DNA of 64,000 nt, taken from positions 186,001 through 250,000 of the forward strand of contig NWBO01000158.1 in the NCBI GenBank assembly GCA_002633275.1, given 5' to 3'. The DNA is from Bacteroidales bacterium Phil12. Its GTDB lineage: Bacteria; Bacteroidota; Bacteroidia; Bacteroidales; P3. Below the pieces are notes generated by a model. That model ran no database searches and was not told the DNA's origin. It saw only the letters and a list, made by a program, of their open reading frames with translations. This document shows positions 34,831-42,600 of this stretch, in pieces. How positions within the stretch are numbered: position 1 is the first letter of the stretch; each line of letters begins with the position of its first letter. A program made the position numbers and the translations under genes.

Positions 34831-35781
34831 TTATTTAGTTTTGTTTGATTTATTCTTGGTTGCAGTTTTATTGGTTGCCGGTTGTCCTTTGGTTACATCA
34901 ACAACTTCCAAAGTGAATAACAATGGCGAAAATGGTTTGATAACACCCATATCTCTTGCTCCATAAGCCGATTCACTCGGAATTAAAACTATTGCTTTTC
35001 CGCCTTTTTTCATTTGTTTGGCTGCGGCTTCAAAACCTCTAATCAATCTACCCTCGCCAACAGTAAATTCCAATGGTTCGTATTTACGTTGTTCTACATA
35101 CATATTGTTGGCTTTGGCAACATCCTCCAATGAGCAATCGAATACCGTTCCGTTAAGCAATTGACCAACATAATGCATCTTGACTTTATCGCCATCTTTG
35201 ATTTTTGCACCTGTACCATTATTCAAATGCTTAATAAATACTCCGTCGATAGGTGTTTTATCCCAATTCTCTTTTGCTAAATAATCCATAATAGATTCAT
35301 ACTCCACTTTTAGCAATGAATCTGCCATTGCACGTTCTTTTCTTTCTACTTCTGCAAGAGAAGCAACGCTATCAACCTCCACTTGATAAAAAACATAATC
35401 TGCCTTTAATGTCTTTGGCACACCTGTATTATGTTTTGTCATAGAATCTGTTGGAAAAGCAAATGTTGTAACGTCTCCAACATGCATCATTTTCAATCCG
35501 TCAATCAAATCTCCCTTGAAAACTTGGTTTTTTGCCAAAACAGGGAAAATCGGCTCTGATGGTCTGTTTAATTTATTATACACCAAAGAATCACCATAAT
35601 AAATAGCAAACTTGCCTATAACCAAATCGCCTTCTTTTACTCGTTGTCCTTCCGGATTAATCTTTTGAATTTGGTACGTAACGCCGTTGTCGGCTTTTGT
35701 AAATGACTTTATATCGTGTTTTTGTGCATTGGTAATAAAAGCCATTGACAACATCAATGTTAAAATTATTTTTCTTTTCAT
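34831..35781 (-). CDS. FKBP-type peptidyl-prolyl isomerase, secreted
   Basis: This 316-residue protein has a signal peptide (MKRKIILTLMLSMAFITNAQ), an N-terminal FKBP-like half (about 25-150, with LIDGLKMMHVGDVTTFAFP) and a C-terminal FKBP domain (about 180-300, with VKMHYVGQLLNGTVFDCS, LIRGFEAAAKQMKKGGKA and PSESAYGARDMG). The Lys-rich tail is NKTATKNKSNKTK. It isomerises prolyl bonds in exported proteins in the periplasm. It is the third of three FKBP genes in a row. Confidence 0.9.
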   Translation of the reverse strand: MKRKIILTLMLSMAFITNAQKHDIKSFTKADNGVTYQIQKINPEGQRVKEGDLVIGKFAIYYGDSLVYNKLNRPSEPIFPVLAKNQVFKGDLIDGLKMMHVGDVTTFAFPTDSMTKHNTGVPKTLKADYVFYQVEVDSVASLAEVERKERAMADSLLKVEYESIMDYLAKENWDKTPIDGVFIKHLNNGTGAKIKDGDKVKMHYVGQLLNGTVFDCSLEDVAKANNMYVEQRKYEPLEFTVGEGRLIRGFEAAAKQMKKGGKAIVLIPSESAYGARDMGVIKPFSPLLFTLEVVDVTKGQPATNKTATKNKSNKTK

Positions 35782-35844
35782 ATTCTTGATATTTTTTTAA
35801 TCTCTTTTTATTAAAATTATTTTTATTATCATTGTTTAACAATA

Positions 35845-36744
35845 CTATTCCGTTTCCTCATCTTTGACTTTAACGACCGTAATATTGAAAACAAGCGGAG
35901 TATATGGCGGTATCTGACCAAAACCCATTTCGCCATAAGCCAATTTGGAAGGAATAATCAATATAGCACGCCCTCCCTCTTTCATATACGACAATCCCTC
36001 GTACCAACCCGGTATCAAAGAATCGTCTCCAAACAAGAAATCAAAAGGTTTATAGGCTCTTTCAGGTCTAAATGTGTTATGCTTTTTGGCTATCTCTTCA
36101 ATATTTGTGTCATATAAGTTGCCTGCCGTATCTGTTACCGAATAACGAACAAAAATCCTTTTACCAAACTCCACTTTCTTGCCCATACCTTCTTTCAAAG
36201 ACAAATAAAACAAACCACTCTCCTTTTTCTCTGCCCTATCATACTTTTCCAAAACATAATTAGTTAAAGCCTCTTCCTCTTGTCGCTGTTTTTCTTGCGT
36301 TTGGCGTTCATGTACATTTAGTTCTGCCGAAGAAATAATTTGAGAAATAGTCAAATAAACATATATCTTATCACCTGAACGCGTTTCTATGTTTTTCGTG
36401 AATTGCAACAGACTATCGGCAGGAGCAATCATTATTGCCGAATCTCCAAGATGTAATGTTGTAAGAAATTCATCAATAGAACCTACTTTCGGATTACTGC
36501 TTATGACAAACAATCTATCAGGCGACCCATAATTTGAATAAATCTCTTTTTTGTTATTCAATAGTATTTTCATCTGTCCGAAAACCACATCGCCTTGTTT
36601 GGCTTTCGGAGATGTATCGTTCTTTGTGCAACGCTTAAAAGAAAATCCCAATTCCGTATCGGTAAATCCACTTTTGCTTGTACAAGATGCAAAAAATATC
36701 GATACAATACACATTATAACTATATAACCACCCTTGTTTTTCAT
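35845..36744 (-). CDS. FKBP-type peptidyl-prolyl isomerase lipoprotein
   Basis: This 299-residue lipoprotein has a signal peptide with lipobox SIFFASC. As in its downstream neighbour, the N-terminal half is FKBP-like (GQMKILLNNKKEIY, LHLGDSAIMIAPADSL) and the C-terminal half is an FKBP domain (IFVRYSVTDTAGNLYDT, LIPGWYEGLSYMKEGGRA, PSKLAYGEMGFG). The ATG at 36744 is preferred because the longer frame would start with TTG. Middle gene of the three paralogues. Confidence 0.88.
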   Translation of the reverse strand: MKNKGGYIVIMCIVSIFFASCTSKSGFTDTELGFSFKRCTKNDTSPKAKQGDVVFGQMKILLNNKKEIYSNYGSPDRLFVISSNPKVGSIDEFLTTLHLGDSAIMIAPADSLLQFTKNIETRSGDKIYVYLTISQIISSAELNVHERQTQEKQRQEEEALTNYVLEKYDRAEKKESGLFYLSLKEGMGKKVEFGKRIFVRYSVTDTAGNLYDTNIEEIAKKHNTFRPERAYKPFDFLFGDDSLIPGWYEGLSYMKEGGRAILIIPSKLAYGEMGFGQIPPYTPLVFNITVVKVKDEETE

Positions 36745-36812
36745 TTCACTATTCCTCAAATTGCCGAATAATTTAATTTTTCGCTATTATGTTTTACTTA
36801 AATTTATACGTG

Positions 36813-37358
36813 CTATTTTACCTCCAAAATGTCTATTATATATATTAATGTATTGTCTTGTTCGATTTTTTCGCCCTCTTGCGAAATCGTAAAAGCGAGA
36901 TTGGACGGTATTATCACACGCAATTTTGATTTATCTTTCAATCCTTTTACTGCCGTCATAACACCGAAAGGCACTTGCGTATCGCCCTTAATATTAAAAG
37001 TCATTTTTTGATTTTTTTCTCCATACCTACTGCCGTTAAGCAAGAAAACATCGCAAGCAACACTCACTATGCTGCTATCATTAATCTGTTTGCCATTACC
37101 GTTTCGCAACAACTGAAAATAAACACCGTTTTTGTCGCTCATCTGCCAATTATTGCGTTTTATATAGGCTTGAATATTTTCCTTTTCCTTGATATTGATA
37201 ATTTGATTTGCCTTGGTAAAAGATTGTTCAACCTTTTTCTGTGCTTCGATTGTTTGGTTTTGTTGTTCATTCTGCCCTACGGCAAAATCTTCATTGTATT
37301 TTTTCGTACAACTTGCCACAAAAATCAACAACATTATGCCAAGAAAAATCCTATTCAT
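36813..37358 (-). CDS. FKBP-type peptidyl-prolyl isomerase lipoprotein, short
   Basis: This 181-residue lipoprotein has the lipobox LIFVASC. One FKBP-like domain (about 75-180) shows GVYFQLLRNGNGKQI, then PFGVMTAVKGLKDKSKLRVIIPSN and NTLIYIIDILEVK. The YGERG/AYG active-site residues are replaced, so isomerase activity is doubtful. The size and position resemble the gliding-motility lipoprotein GldI, which is also FKBP-like, but I cannot tell the two apart. First gene of the tandem set. Confidence 0.75.
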   Translation of the reverse strand: MNRIFLGIMLLIFVASCTKKYNEDFAVGQNEQQNQTIEAQKKVEQSFTKANQIINIKEKENIQAYIKRNNWQMSDKNGVYFQLLRNGNGKQINDSSIVSVACDVFLLNGSRYGEKNQKMTFNIKGDTQVPFGVMTAVKGLKDKSKLRVIIPSNLAFTISQEGEKIEQDNTLIYIIDILEVK

Positions 37359-37388
37359 ATTTTCAGTAAATTTTTATTTAATATCGCC

Positions 37389-37451
37389 AAATCAGTGTTA
37401 AACATTGTTAAATTAGTGTTAAACATCAGCAAAATATTATTAAACATCAGT
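37389..37451. repeat. 21-bp unit array, 3 units
   Basis: Three units (CAGTGTTAAACATTG, TTAGTGTTAAACATCAG, TATTATTAAACATCAG) lie between the DHH phosphoesterase gene and the FKBP genes. Confidence 0.85.
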
Positions 37452-37486
37452 TCAACAATAAGTGCTGTTTGTTTTCTATCAATTCA

Positions 37487-38509
37487 TCAGTCTTTTACAA
37501 TAAAATCATTGTTATAAATTTGCCCTGTAAATGTTTTAACGACTTCTTGCAAAGATTTGAAACTCTTGCCCCCTGCTGCCATTATATGACCGCCGCCATT
37601 CCAATATTTTCGCGCGAATTTATTGACATCTATACTCTCATCCTTACTTCTAAACGACATTCTTATCTTGTTATCTCTCTCACTAATCAAAGCACAAAAG
37701 TCAATATTTTCAAGTTTCAAACAATAATTGACAACACCCTCCAAATCGCCGGGTTGATAATTGTATTTATTCAATTCTTCAACCGATAAAAATATGAAAG
37801 CCGCCCTTTGTTTTTCAAACACACGCAGTTTTTTGCTTATGGCATAGCCCAAAAGGTTCAGACGTGAATGCGTGTAGGTATTAAACAATTTTTGATTGAC
37901 TTTATTGGCCTTAATTCCGCTTTTTAACAAGTTGGAGATAACAACATACAACTCCGGATTGTTACAAGAATAACTCAAAGAGCCTGTATCTGTCATAATT
38001 CCCGAATATAAACATGTAGAAATATCTTGCGAAAAAACTTTTTTCTTTGTCAAGCGGTTAAAAACGTTCCATACCACTTCGCAAGTGGAAGATGATGTCG
38101 GGTAAGAAAAACTTATATCGTATTTTTCAGGTTGTTCGTGGTGATCTATCAATACAGTTTTGCAATCTATTTCATTTAACACCTTTTCCAAACTATCACC
38201 CGAGCGAGAATTGTTATTCATATCGGCAATAATCAATACATCTGTCGATTGCAGACGTTGTCGTGCCTGTTTGAAATCTGCCTCTGCTACGATATGATTT
38301 ACATTCTCTAACAAAAATTTCAAACTATAAGGAACATTGTTGGGCAGTATCACTTGCACGTCTTTATTTAACGAATTAAAATAATGATACAACGCACAAG
38401 AAGAACCCACAGCGTCGCCGTCAGGATTAAAATGTGTTATGATTGTTATACTTTGCTGAGAATTTATGCATTCTTGCAACAGAGCTATATCTTTTGTTCT
38501 GACTTTCAT
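37487..38509 (-). CDS. DHH-family phosphoesterase (NrnA-like)
   Basis: This 340-residue protein belongs to the DHH/DHHA1 family of nanoRNases and pAp phosphatases. Motifs are THFNPDGDAVGSS (DHH motif I), VLIIADMNN, VLIDHHEQPEKYD (the DHH motif) and DTGSLSYS. The DHHA1 domain has GGGHIMAAGGKSF at the C-terminus. It may degrade short RNA oligomers or 3'-phosphoadenosine phosphate. The ATG at 38509 is preferred to the frame start at 38560, as it begins the conserved part. Confidence 0.9.
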   Translation of the reverse strand: MKVRTKDIALLQECINSQQSITIITHFNPDGDAVGSSCALYHYFNSLNKDVQVILPNNVPYSLKFLLENVNHIVAEADFKQARQRLQSTDVLIIADMNNNSRSGDSLEKVLNEIDCKTVLIDHHEQPEKYDISFSYPTSSSTCEVVWNVFNRLTKKKVFSQDISTCLYSGIMTDTGSLSYSCNNPELYVVISNLLKSGIKANKVNQKLFNTYTHSRLNLLGYAISKKLRVFEKQRAAFIFLSVEELNKYNYQPGDLEGVVNYCLKLENIDFCALISERDNKIRMSFRSKDESIDVNKFARKYWNGGGHIMAAGGKSFKSLQEVVKTFTGQIYNNDFIVKD

Positions 38510-38635
38510 CAATATCTTTTTTGAATTAATGTGCAAAGATAATGAATTTATTATAAACAAAGATAACTCAAATAAAATATTGAATAAATTTATATCACAA
38601 CAAAAGACACTACAATCATAATATTTTTATGAAAA

Positions 38636-39364
38636 TCATCGTGTTTCGTAAGTACCGTCATCGTACAACACTATGATTTTATCAATAGATTTAATGCTTC
38701 GATTAACGAATTTCGCTGTTTGAGCATTCTCTTTTTGAATATTTATTTCGCTTTGCTTAGAGTCTGTATTGGGATTACCAAAATATTGCTGCGCAGAATT
38801 GTTTTGTGTATTAGCATTTGAGGATTTTGTTTCCATTGTTTTTTCTTCTTGCAAAGTAAAATTTTCGACTTTATTCTCTATATCGTTAGGTTCAGAAAAT
38901 AATTCCAAATTTGAAAACAAATTCGCCTCCCCTTGATTTATCGATTTTTCGGGTGTCTTTACTTTTTCAATATCTTTATTTGCAAAATCATTATCTGCTT
39001 GCGTAGAATTAACATCACTACCTATCGAATTAGTGTCATTGATTGGCAAATTAGTGTCATTAATTAATAAATTAGTGTCCCTAATTATTTGATTAGTTTC
39101 ATTGATTGGTAAATTAGTTTCACTAACTATTTTATCGGTTTTTGCAATAGGAGAATTTTTCAGCATCGCACCGCTGCCCATTATTAACCAATTGGCATCG
39201 ATTGCGGGAAAAATATCCAAGACTTTACGAAAAAACTCTGCCGAAGGTTGATTTCTTCCATTCAAAATATACGAAACTGTCGAGGCTGGAACACCTATTT
39301 TGTGGGCAAATGCACCGGCATTCAAGCCGTATGTTTGGATAATTTGCTTAATTCTATCTTTCAT
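38636..39364 (-). CDS. XRE-family regulator with heptapeptide repeat linker
   Basis: This 242-residue protein starts with a helix-turn-helix domain of the Cro/CI type (residues 1-66: VPASTVSYILNGRNQPS, then NWLIMGSGAML). Residues about 76-120 are a linker of five or six 7-residue repeats (NLPINET, NQIIRDT, NLLINDT, NLPINDT) encoded by in-frame 21-bp units. A low-complexity, Asn/Gln/Glu-rich region follows, and the short C-terminus KSIDKIIVLYDDGTYETR is conserved in similar Bacteroidetes regulators. It diverges from the kamD operon across 573 bp and could regulate it (inference). Confidence 0.8.
   Translation of the reverse strand: MKDRIKQIIQTYGLNAGAFAHKIGVPASTVSYILNGRNQPSAEFFRKVLDIFPAIDANWLIMGSGAMLKNSPIAKTDKIVSETNLPINETNQIIRDTNLLINDTNLPINDTNSIGSDVNSTQADNDFANKDIEKVKTPEKSINQGEANLFSNLELFSEPNDIENKVENFTLQEEKTMETKSSNANTQNNSAQQYFGNPNTDSKQSEINIQKENAQTAKFVNRSIKSIDKIIVLYDDGTYETR
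39005..39139 (-). repeat. 21-bp unit array inside a regulator gene
   Basis: About six tandem units (cores ATTAGTGTCATTGATTGG, TTAGTGTCCCTAATTA, TTAGTTTCACTAACTA on the plus strand) are in frame with the XRE regulator and encode its heptapeptide linker. Confidence 0.85.
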
Positions 39365-39687
39365 CTTATATTCACTTTTATGAATTATTTAACAAATATT
39401 AATTTTAACTATTTCACTTTTATGAATTTTATAAACTTCATATTTATGAACTACCACAAACACTATTTACGTAATAATTCACATAAGGTTATATTTTATT
39501 TATATTTTTTATACTATTAGTATATAACATATTATATAAATATATCTTGACTTTACAAATATTGGCACTATTTTCCTTATTTGCTATCTAAACACTTTAT
39601 ATAATAGAATTAATACTTTGTTTAATATTGTTTTATAAATTTTAATTAACATAAATATCGTTTATTGTAGTTCAATTTTGTTAAATT

Positions 39688-39710
39688 CATAAATCGGAAT
39701 GCGATTTATG
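39688..39710. promoter_or_regulatory. Candidate operator upstream of kamD
   Basis: A perfect 9-bp inverted repeat with a 5-nt centre, about 120 bp upstream of the kamD -33 element, in the divergent gap next to an XRE regulator gene. Confidence 0.4.
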
Positions 39711-39826
39711 GTATATTCATATTTTTGAAGTATCTTTATGGTATTAAATTCACAATTCTATTTGGTGTTAAATTCAATTTTATGAATAAACATTCACACT
39801 TCTATTTTATGAAATATTTTCAAAAT

Positions 39827-39857
39827 TTTGTGGGTACATATTTTTTTTATAAATTTG
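39827..39857 (+). promoter_or_regulatory. kamDE promoter
   Basis: TTTG (39827-39830) and TAAATTTG (39850-39857) are spaced 19 nt apart. The predicted transcript start, near 39864, gives a leader of about 75 nt. Confidence 0.7.
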
Positions 39858-39874
39858 CATATTATTTTATAATA

Positions 39875-39922
39875 ATGTCTTTTGGTGCAAAAGACGTGTC
39901 TGTTCAGAAAAATAAGAAATAA
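39875..39922 (+). promoter_or_regulatory. 5' hairpin and 15-codon leader ORF of kamDE
   Basis: The segment GTCTTTTG-GTG-CAAAAGAC (39877-39895) is a perfect 8-bp hairpin with a 3-nt loop, extendable by two pairs, at the very 5' end of the predicted kam mRNA. A short ORF (MSFGAKDVSVQKNKK) starts inside the stem at 39875 and ends 15 nt before kamD. It may stabilise the mRNA or control translation. Confidence 0.5.
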
Positions 39923-39937
39923 AAACACTATATAAAA

Positions 39938-41500
39938 ATGGAAAGTAAATTAGGTATCGACTTTGCGAAAGTCCAAAAAGGAAAGCAATTTGCCAAGCAA
40001 ATCTCTGACGAGGTTGAGCAATTTGCTGCCTCCTACTCTACGGTTACTTGCGAGAGAACAATTTGTAGGCTTTTGGGTATCGACGGAGTTAATCAAGATC
40101 AAGTGCCTTTACCAAATGTTGTTGTTGATTACATTAAAGAAAAAGGATTGATAAATGACGGCGTGATGTTTATTATGGGTAATGCCGTTAATCAAACCAA
40201 GTTATCGCCAAATGAAATCGCACAACAAATTGCAGAAGGCAAATTGGATATTACAAAATTAAAACAAGGCGATAAAGAAGAGGCTAAAAAAAGTCTTCAA
40301 CCTTATATAGACGCTTCTATCAAACGTATCATAGACAGACGTAGAAAACGTGAGAATTATATAGACACAATAGGCGAAGGCTCTAAACCATACCTTTATA
40401 TAATAGTTGCAACGGGAAATATTTACGAAGATGTTATCCAAGCACAAGCCGGTGCAAGACAAGGTGCGGATATTATAGCCGTTATACGTACCACCGGACA
40501 ATCCTTATTGGATTATGTTCCTTATGGTGCAACTACCGAAGGTTTCGGTGGAACATTCGCAACACAAGAGAACTTCCGCATAATGCGTAAGGCTTTGGAC
40601 GAAGTAGGAGAAGAAGTAGGCAGATACATACGCCTTTGCAATTATTGTTCGGGACTTTGTATGCCTGAGATTGCAGTAATGGGTGCTTTGGAAGGCTTGG
40701 ACGTTATGTTGAATGATGCTTTGTATGGTATCTTATTCCGTGATATAAATATGAAGCGTACCCTTATCGACCAATTCTTCTCTCGTATCATCAACGGATT
40801 TGCAGGTATAATCATCAATACCGGTGAGGACAATTACTTAACCACTGCCGATGCTTTCGAGCAAGCACATACCGTTTTGGCATCAGATTTTATAAACGAA
40901 CAGTTGGCTTTTGCTGCCGGTATGCCGGAAGAACAAATGGGATTGGGACACGCCTTTGAAATGGACCCTCAAATGGAAGACGGTTTTCTATATGAACTTG
41001 CACAAGCTCAACTAATCCGTGAAATATTCCCGAAAGCCCCTATAAAATATATGCCTCCTACAAAATTTATGACAGGTAATATTTTCAGAGGACAAATTCA
41101 AGATGCGTTGTTTAATCAAATCGGCATTATGACTCATCAAGGCTTGCAATTGTTGGGTATGATGACCGAAGCAATACATACACCTTTTATGTCCGACCGT
41201 TATGTCAGCATAGAAAATGCAAGATATATCTTCAACAATATGCGACATTTTGGCGAAGATATTGAGTTCAAAAAAGGCGGTATTATGCAACAACGCGCTC
41301 AAAAGGTATTGGACGATGCTGTTGATTTGTTAGAGCGTATGCAATCCGAAGGTTTGTTCTCTGCTTTGGAGAAAGGAATCTTTGGAGATATTAAACGCCC
41401 TCGTAATGGTGGAAAAGGTTTGGACGGTGTGTTTGAAAAATCAGATAACTATTACAATCCATTTATAGATTTAATGAAAGGTAAAGGAGGAAAAGAGTAA
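39938..41500 (+). CDS. kamD: Lysine 5,6-aminomutase alpha subunit
   Basis: This 520-residue subunit of the B12- and PLP-dependent D-lysine/L-beta-lysine 5,6-aminomutase carries the TIM-barrel body. Family signatures include ICRLLGIDGVN, a DRRRKRENYIDTIGEGSKPYLYIIVATGN stretch (in two parts near 125-150), PYGATTEGFGGTFATQENFRIM and EEQMGLGHAFEMDP. It acts in lysine fermentation to acetate and butyrate after KamA. Its stop codon overlaps the kamE start (TAATG), so the two subunits are translationally coupled. Confidence 0.95.
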   Translation: MESKLGIDFAKVQKGKQFAKQISDEVEQFAASYSTVTCERTICRLLGIDGVNQDQVPLPNVVVDYIKEKGLINDGVMFIMGNAVNQTKLSPNEIAQQIAEGKLDITKLKQGDKEEAKKSLQPYIDASIKRIIDRRRKRENYIDTIGEGSKPYLYIIVATGNIYEDVIQAQAGARQGADIIAVIRTTGQSLLDYVPYGATTEGFGGTFATQENFRIMRKALDEVGEEVGRYIRLCNYCSGLCMPEIAVMGALEGLDVMLNDALYGILFRDINMKRTLIDQFFSRIINGFAGIIINTGEDNYLTTADAFEQAHTVLASDFINEQLAFAAGMPEEQMGLGHAFEMDPQMEDGFLYELAQAQLIREIFPKAPIKYMPPTKFMTGNIFRGQIQDALFNQIGIMTHQGLQLLGMMTEAIHTPFMSDRYVSIENARYIFNNMRHFGEDIEFKKGGIMQQRAQKVLDDAVDLLERMQSEGLFSALEKGIFGDIKRPRNGGKGLDGVFEKSDNYYNPFIDLMKGKGGKE

Positions 41501-42306
41501 TGAGTGCAGGTTTATATTCAACGGAAGAAAAGAATTTTGACACCAATTTGGATTTGACGAAAGTTAAACCCTACGGTGATACAATGAATGACGGTAAAAC
41601 TCAAATAAGTTTCACTTTACCGGTACCTTGCAACGACGAAGGCATTGAGGCTGCAAAACAGTTATTGAAGAAAATGGGATTTGAAAATCCTCTTGTTGTC
41701 TATTATAAAGAACTGACAAAGGGATTTACATTCTTCAATTGCTATGGTTCAACAATTCATACGGTGGATTACACCTCTATTCATGTTCCAAAAGTTGAAA
41801 CCCACACTATGGATATGCCGACGACAGACCAATATATCAAGGATTATATTGGACGGAAAATCGTTATCGTCGGTGCTTCAACGGGAACAGATGCTCACAC
41901 CGTTGGAATCGATGCCATTATGAATATGAAAGGATATGCAGGTCATTACGGCTTGGAGCGTTACGAAATGATTGAGGCATTGAATATGGGTTCGCAAGTT
42001 CCAAACGAAGAATTTATTGCCAAAGCCATAGAGATGAAAGCCGATGCTTTGTTGGTGTCTCAAACAGTTACGCAAAAAGACGTTCATATCAAGAACCTAA
42101 CGGAACTTGTGGAGATGTTGGAAGCCGAAGGTTTGAGGGATAAACTTATTCTTTGTTGCGGTGGTGCTCGTATCACTCACGAATTGGCAAAAGAATTGGG
42201 TTACGACGCAGGGTTCGGAATGAACACCTATGCTGACGATGTTGCTTCATTTATTGTTGAAGAAATGGCTAAGCGTATGGGAACAGCCCCTGCAAAAGAA
42301 CAATAA
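41500..42306 (+). CDS. kamE: Lysine 5,6-aminomutase beta subunit
   Basis: This 268-residue subunit binds adenosylcobalamin. The base-off B12 motif D-x-H-x2-G is seen in GTDAHTVGIDAIM near residue 128-140. The Rossmann-like domain ends in ILCCGGARITHELAKELGYDAGFG. The PLP lysine lies in the conserved region around the cobalamin motif in known enzymes. The N-terminal part (about 20-100) is the dimerisation domain. A strong terminator follows. Confidence 0.95.
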   Translation: MSAGLYSTEEKNFDTNLDLTKVKPYGDTMNDGKTQISFTLPVPCNDEGIEAAKQLLKKMGFENPLVVYYKELTKGFTFFNCYGSTIHTVDYTSIHVPKVETHTMDMPTTDQYIKDYIGRKIVIVGASTGTDAHTVGIDAIMNMKGYAGHYGLERYEMIEALNMGSQVPNEEFIAKAIEMKADALLVSQTVTQKDVHIKNLTELVEMLEAEGLRDKLILCCGGARITHELAKELGYDAGFGMNTYADDVASFIVEEMAKRMGTAPAKEQ

Positions 42307-42325
42307 TCAAACGATACATAAATTC

Positions 42326-42364
42326 AAAGAGGCATAAATAACAAAAAACAATTTATGCCTCTTT
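42326..42364 (+). terminator. kamDE terminator
   Basis: A perfect 14-bp inverted repeat (AAAGAGGCATAAAT with its complement) has an 11-nt loop and is followed by TATTTT. It lies 20 nt past the kamE stop codon. Confidence 0.9.
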
Positions 42365-42407
42365 TATTTTGCCGATATATATCGCTTCAATTTTTACGAC
42401 TTATTAC

Positions 42408-42470
42408 TTTACTGATGTTTAACACTATTTTATTAGTGTTAAACACTAATTTTCCAATCTCTCACACTAT
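42408..42470. repeat. 21-bp unit array, 3 units
   Basis: Three units (CTGATGTTTAACACTAT, TTAGTGTTAAACACTAA, CCAATCTCTCACACTAT) lie between the convergent kamE and glucosaminidase genes. Confidence 0.85.
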
Positions 42471-42523
42471 TTTAAGGATATTACATAAAAGTATTCAAAA
42501 AAGTCAAAGTCTCATAAAACCAA

Positions 42524-42590
42524 CATAACACAACAAATTTTTACCATTCTGTAAAGCAATCAAAGAACAATAAAAATTTGATGTGTTATG
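42524..42590. repeat. Long AT-rich inverted repeat near the glucosaminidase 3' end
   Basis: Arms 42524-42543 and 42571-42590 are complementary at 19 of 20 positions (CATAACACA-x-CAAATTTTTA), with a 27-nt loop. The right arm lies 10 nt from the glucosaminidase stop codon. It may be an unusual terminator or an mRNA 3'-end stabiliser. Confidence 0.55.
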
Positions 42591-42600
42591 CTTTATTGTT

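Larger units (their letters stand above)
39365..39937. other. Divergent regulatory region between XRE gene and kamD
   Basis: These 573 very AT-rich bp carry several TTTATGAA/TTCATAAA-type motifs on both sides, a perfect 9-bp inverted repeat (CATAAATCG-GAATG-CGATTTATG, 39688-39710) that looks like an operator, the kamD promoter, and a 5' hairpin with a short leader ORF. No cobalamin riboswitch signature (B12 box) is visible, although the kam enzymes use B12. Confidence 0.55.

Noticed and set aside
39365-39937. Cobalamin riboswitch upstream of kamDE.
   Set aside because: The pathway uses B12, but no B12-box or G/C-rich riboswitch core is visible in this almost purely A/T region.
42408-42470. 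Treating the 21-bp arrays as transcription terminators.
   Set aside because: Real GC-containing terminators with T runs are present separately at most of these gene ends (for example 42326-42364, 31172-31207, 57331-57369), and arrays also occur inside genes and inside an operon.
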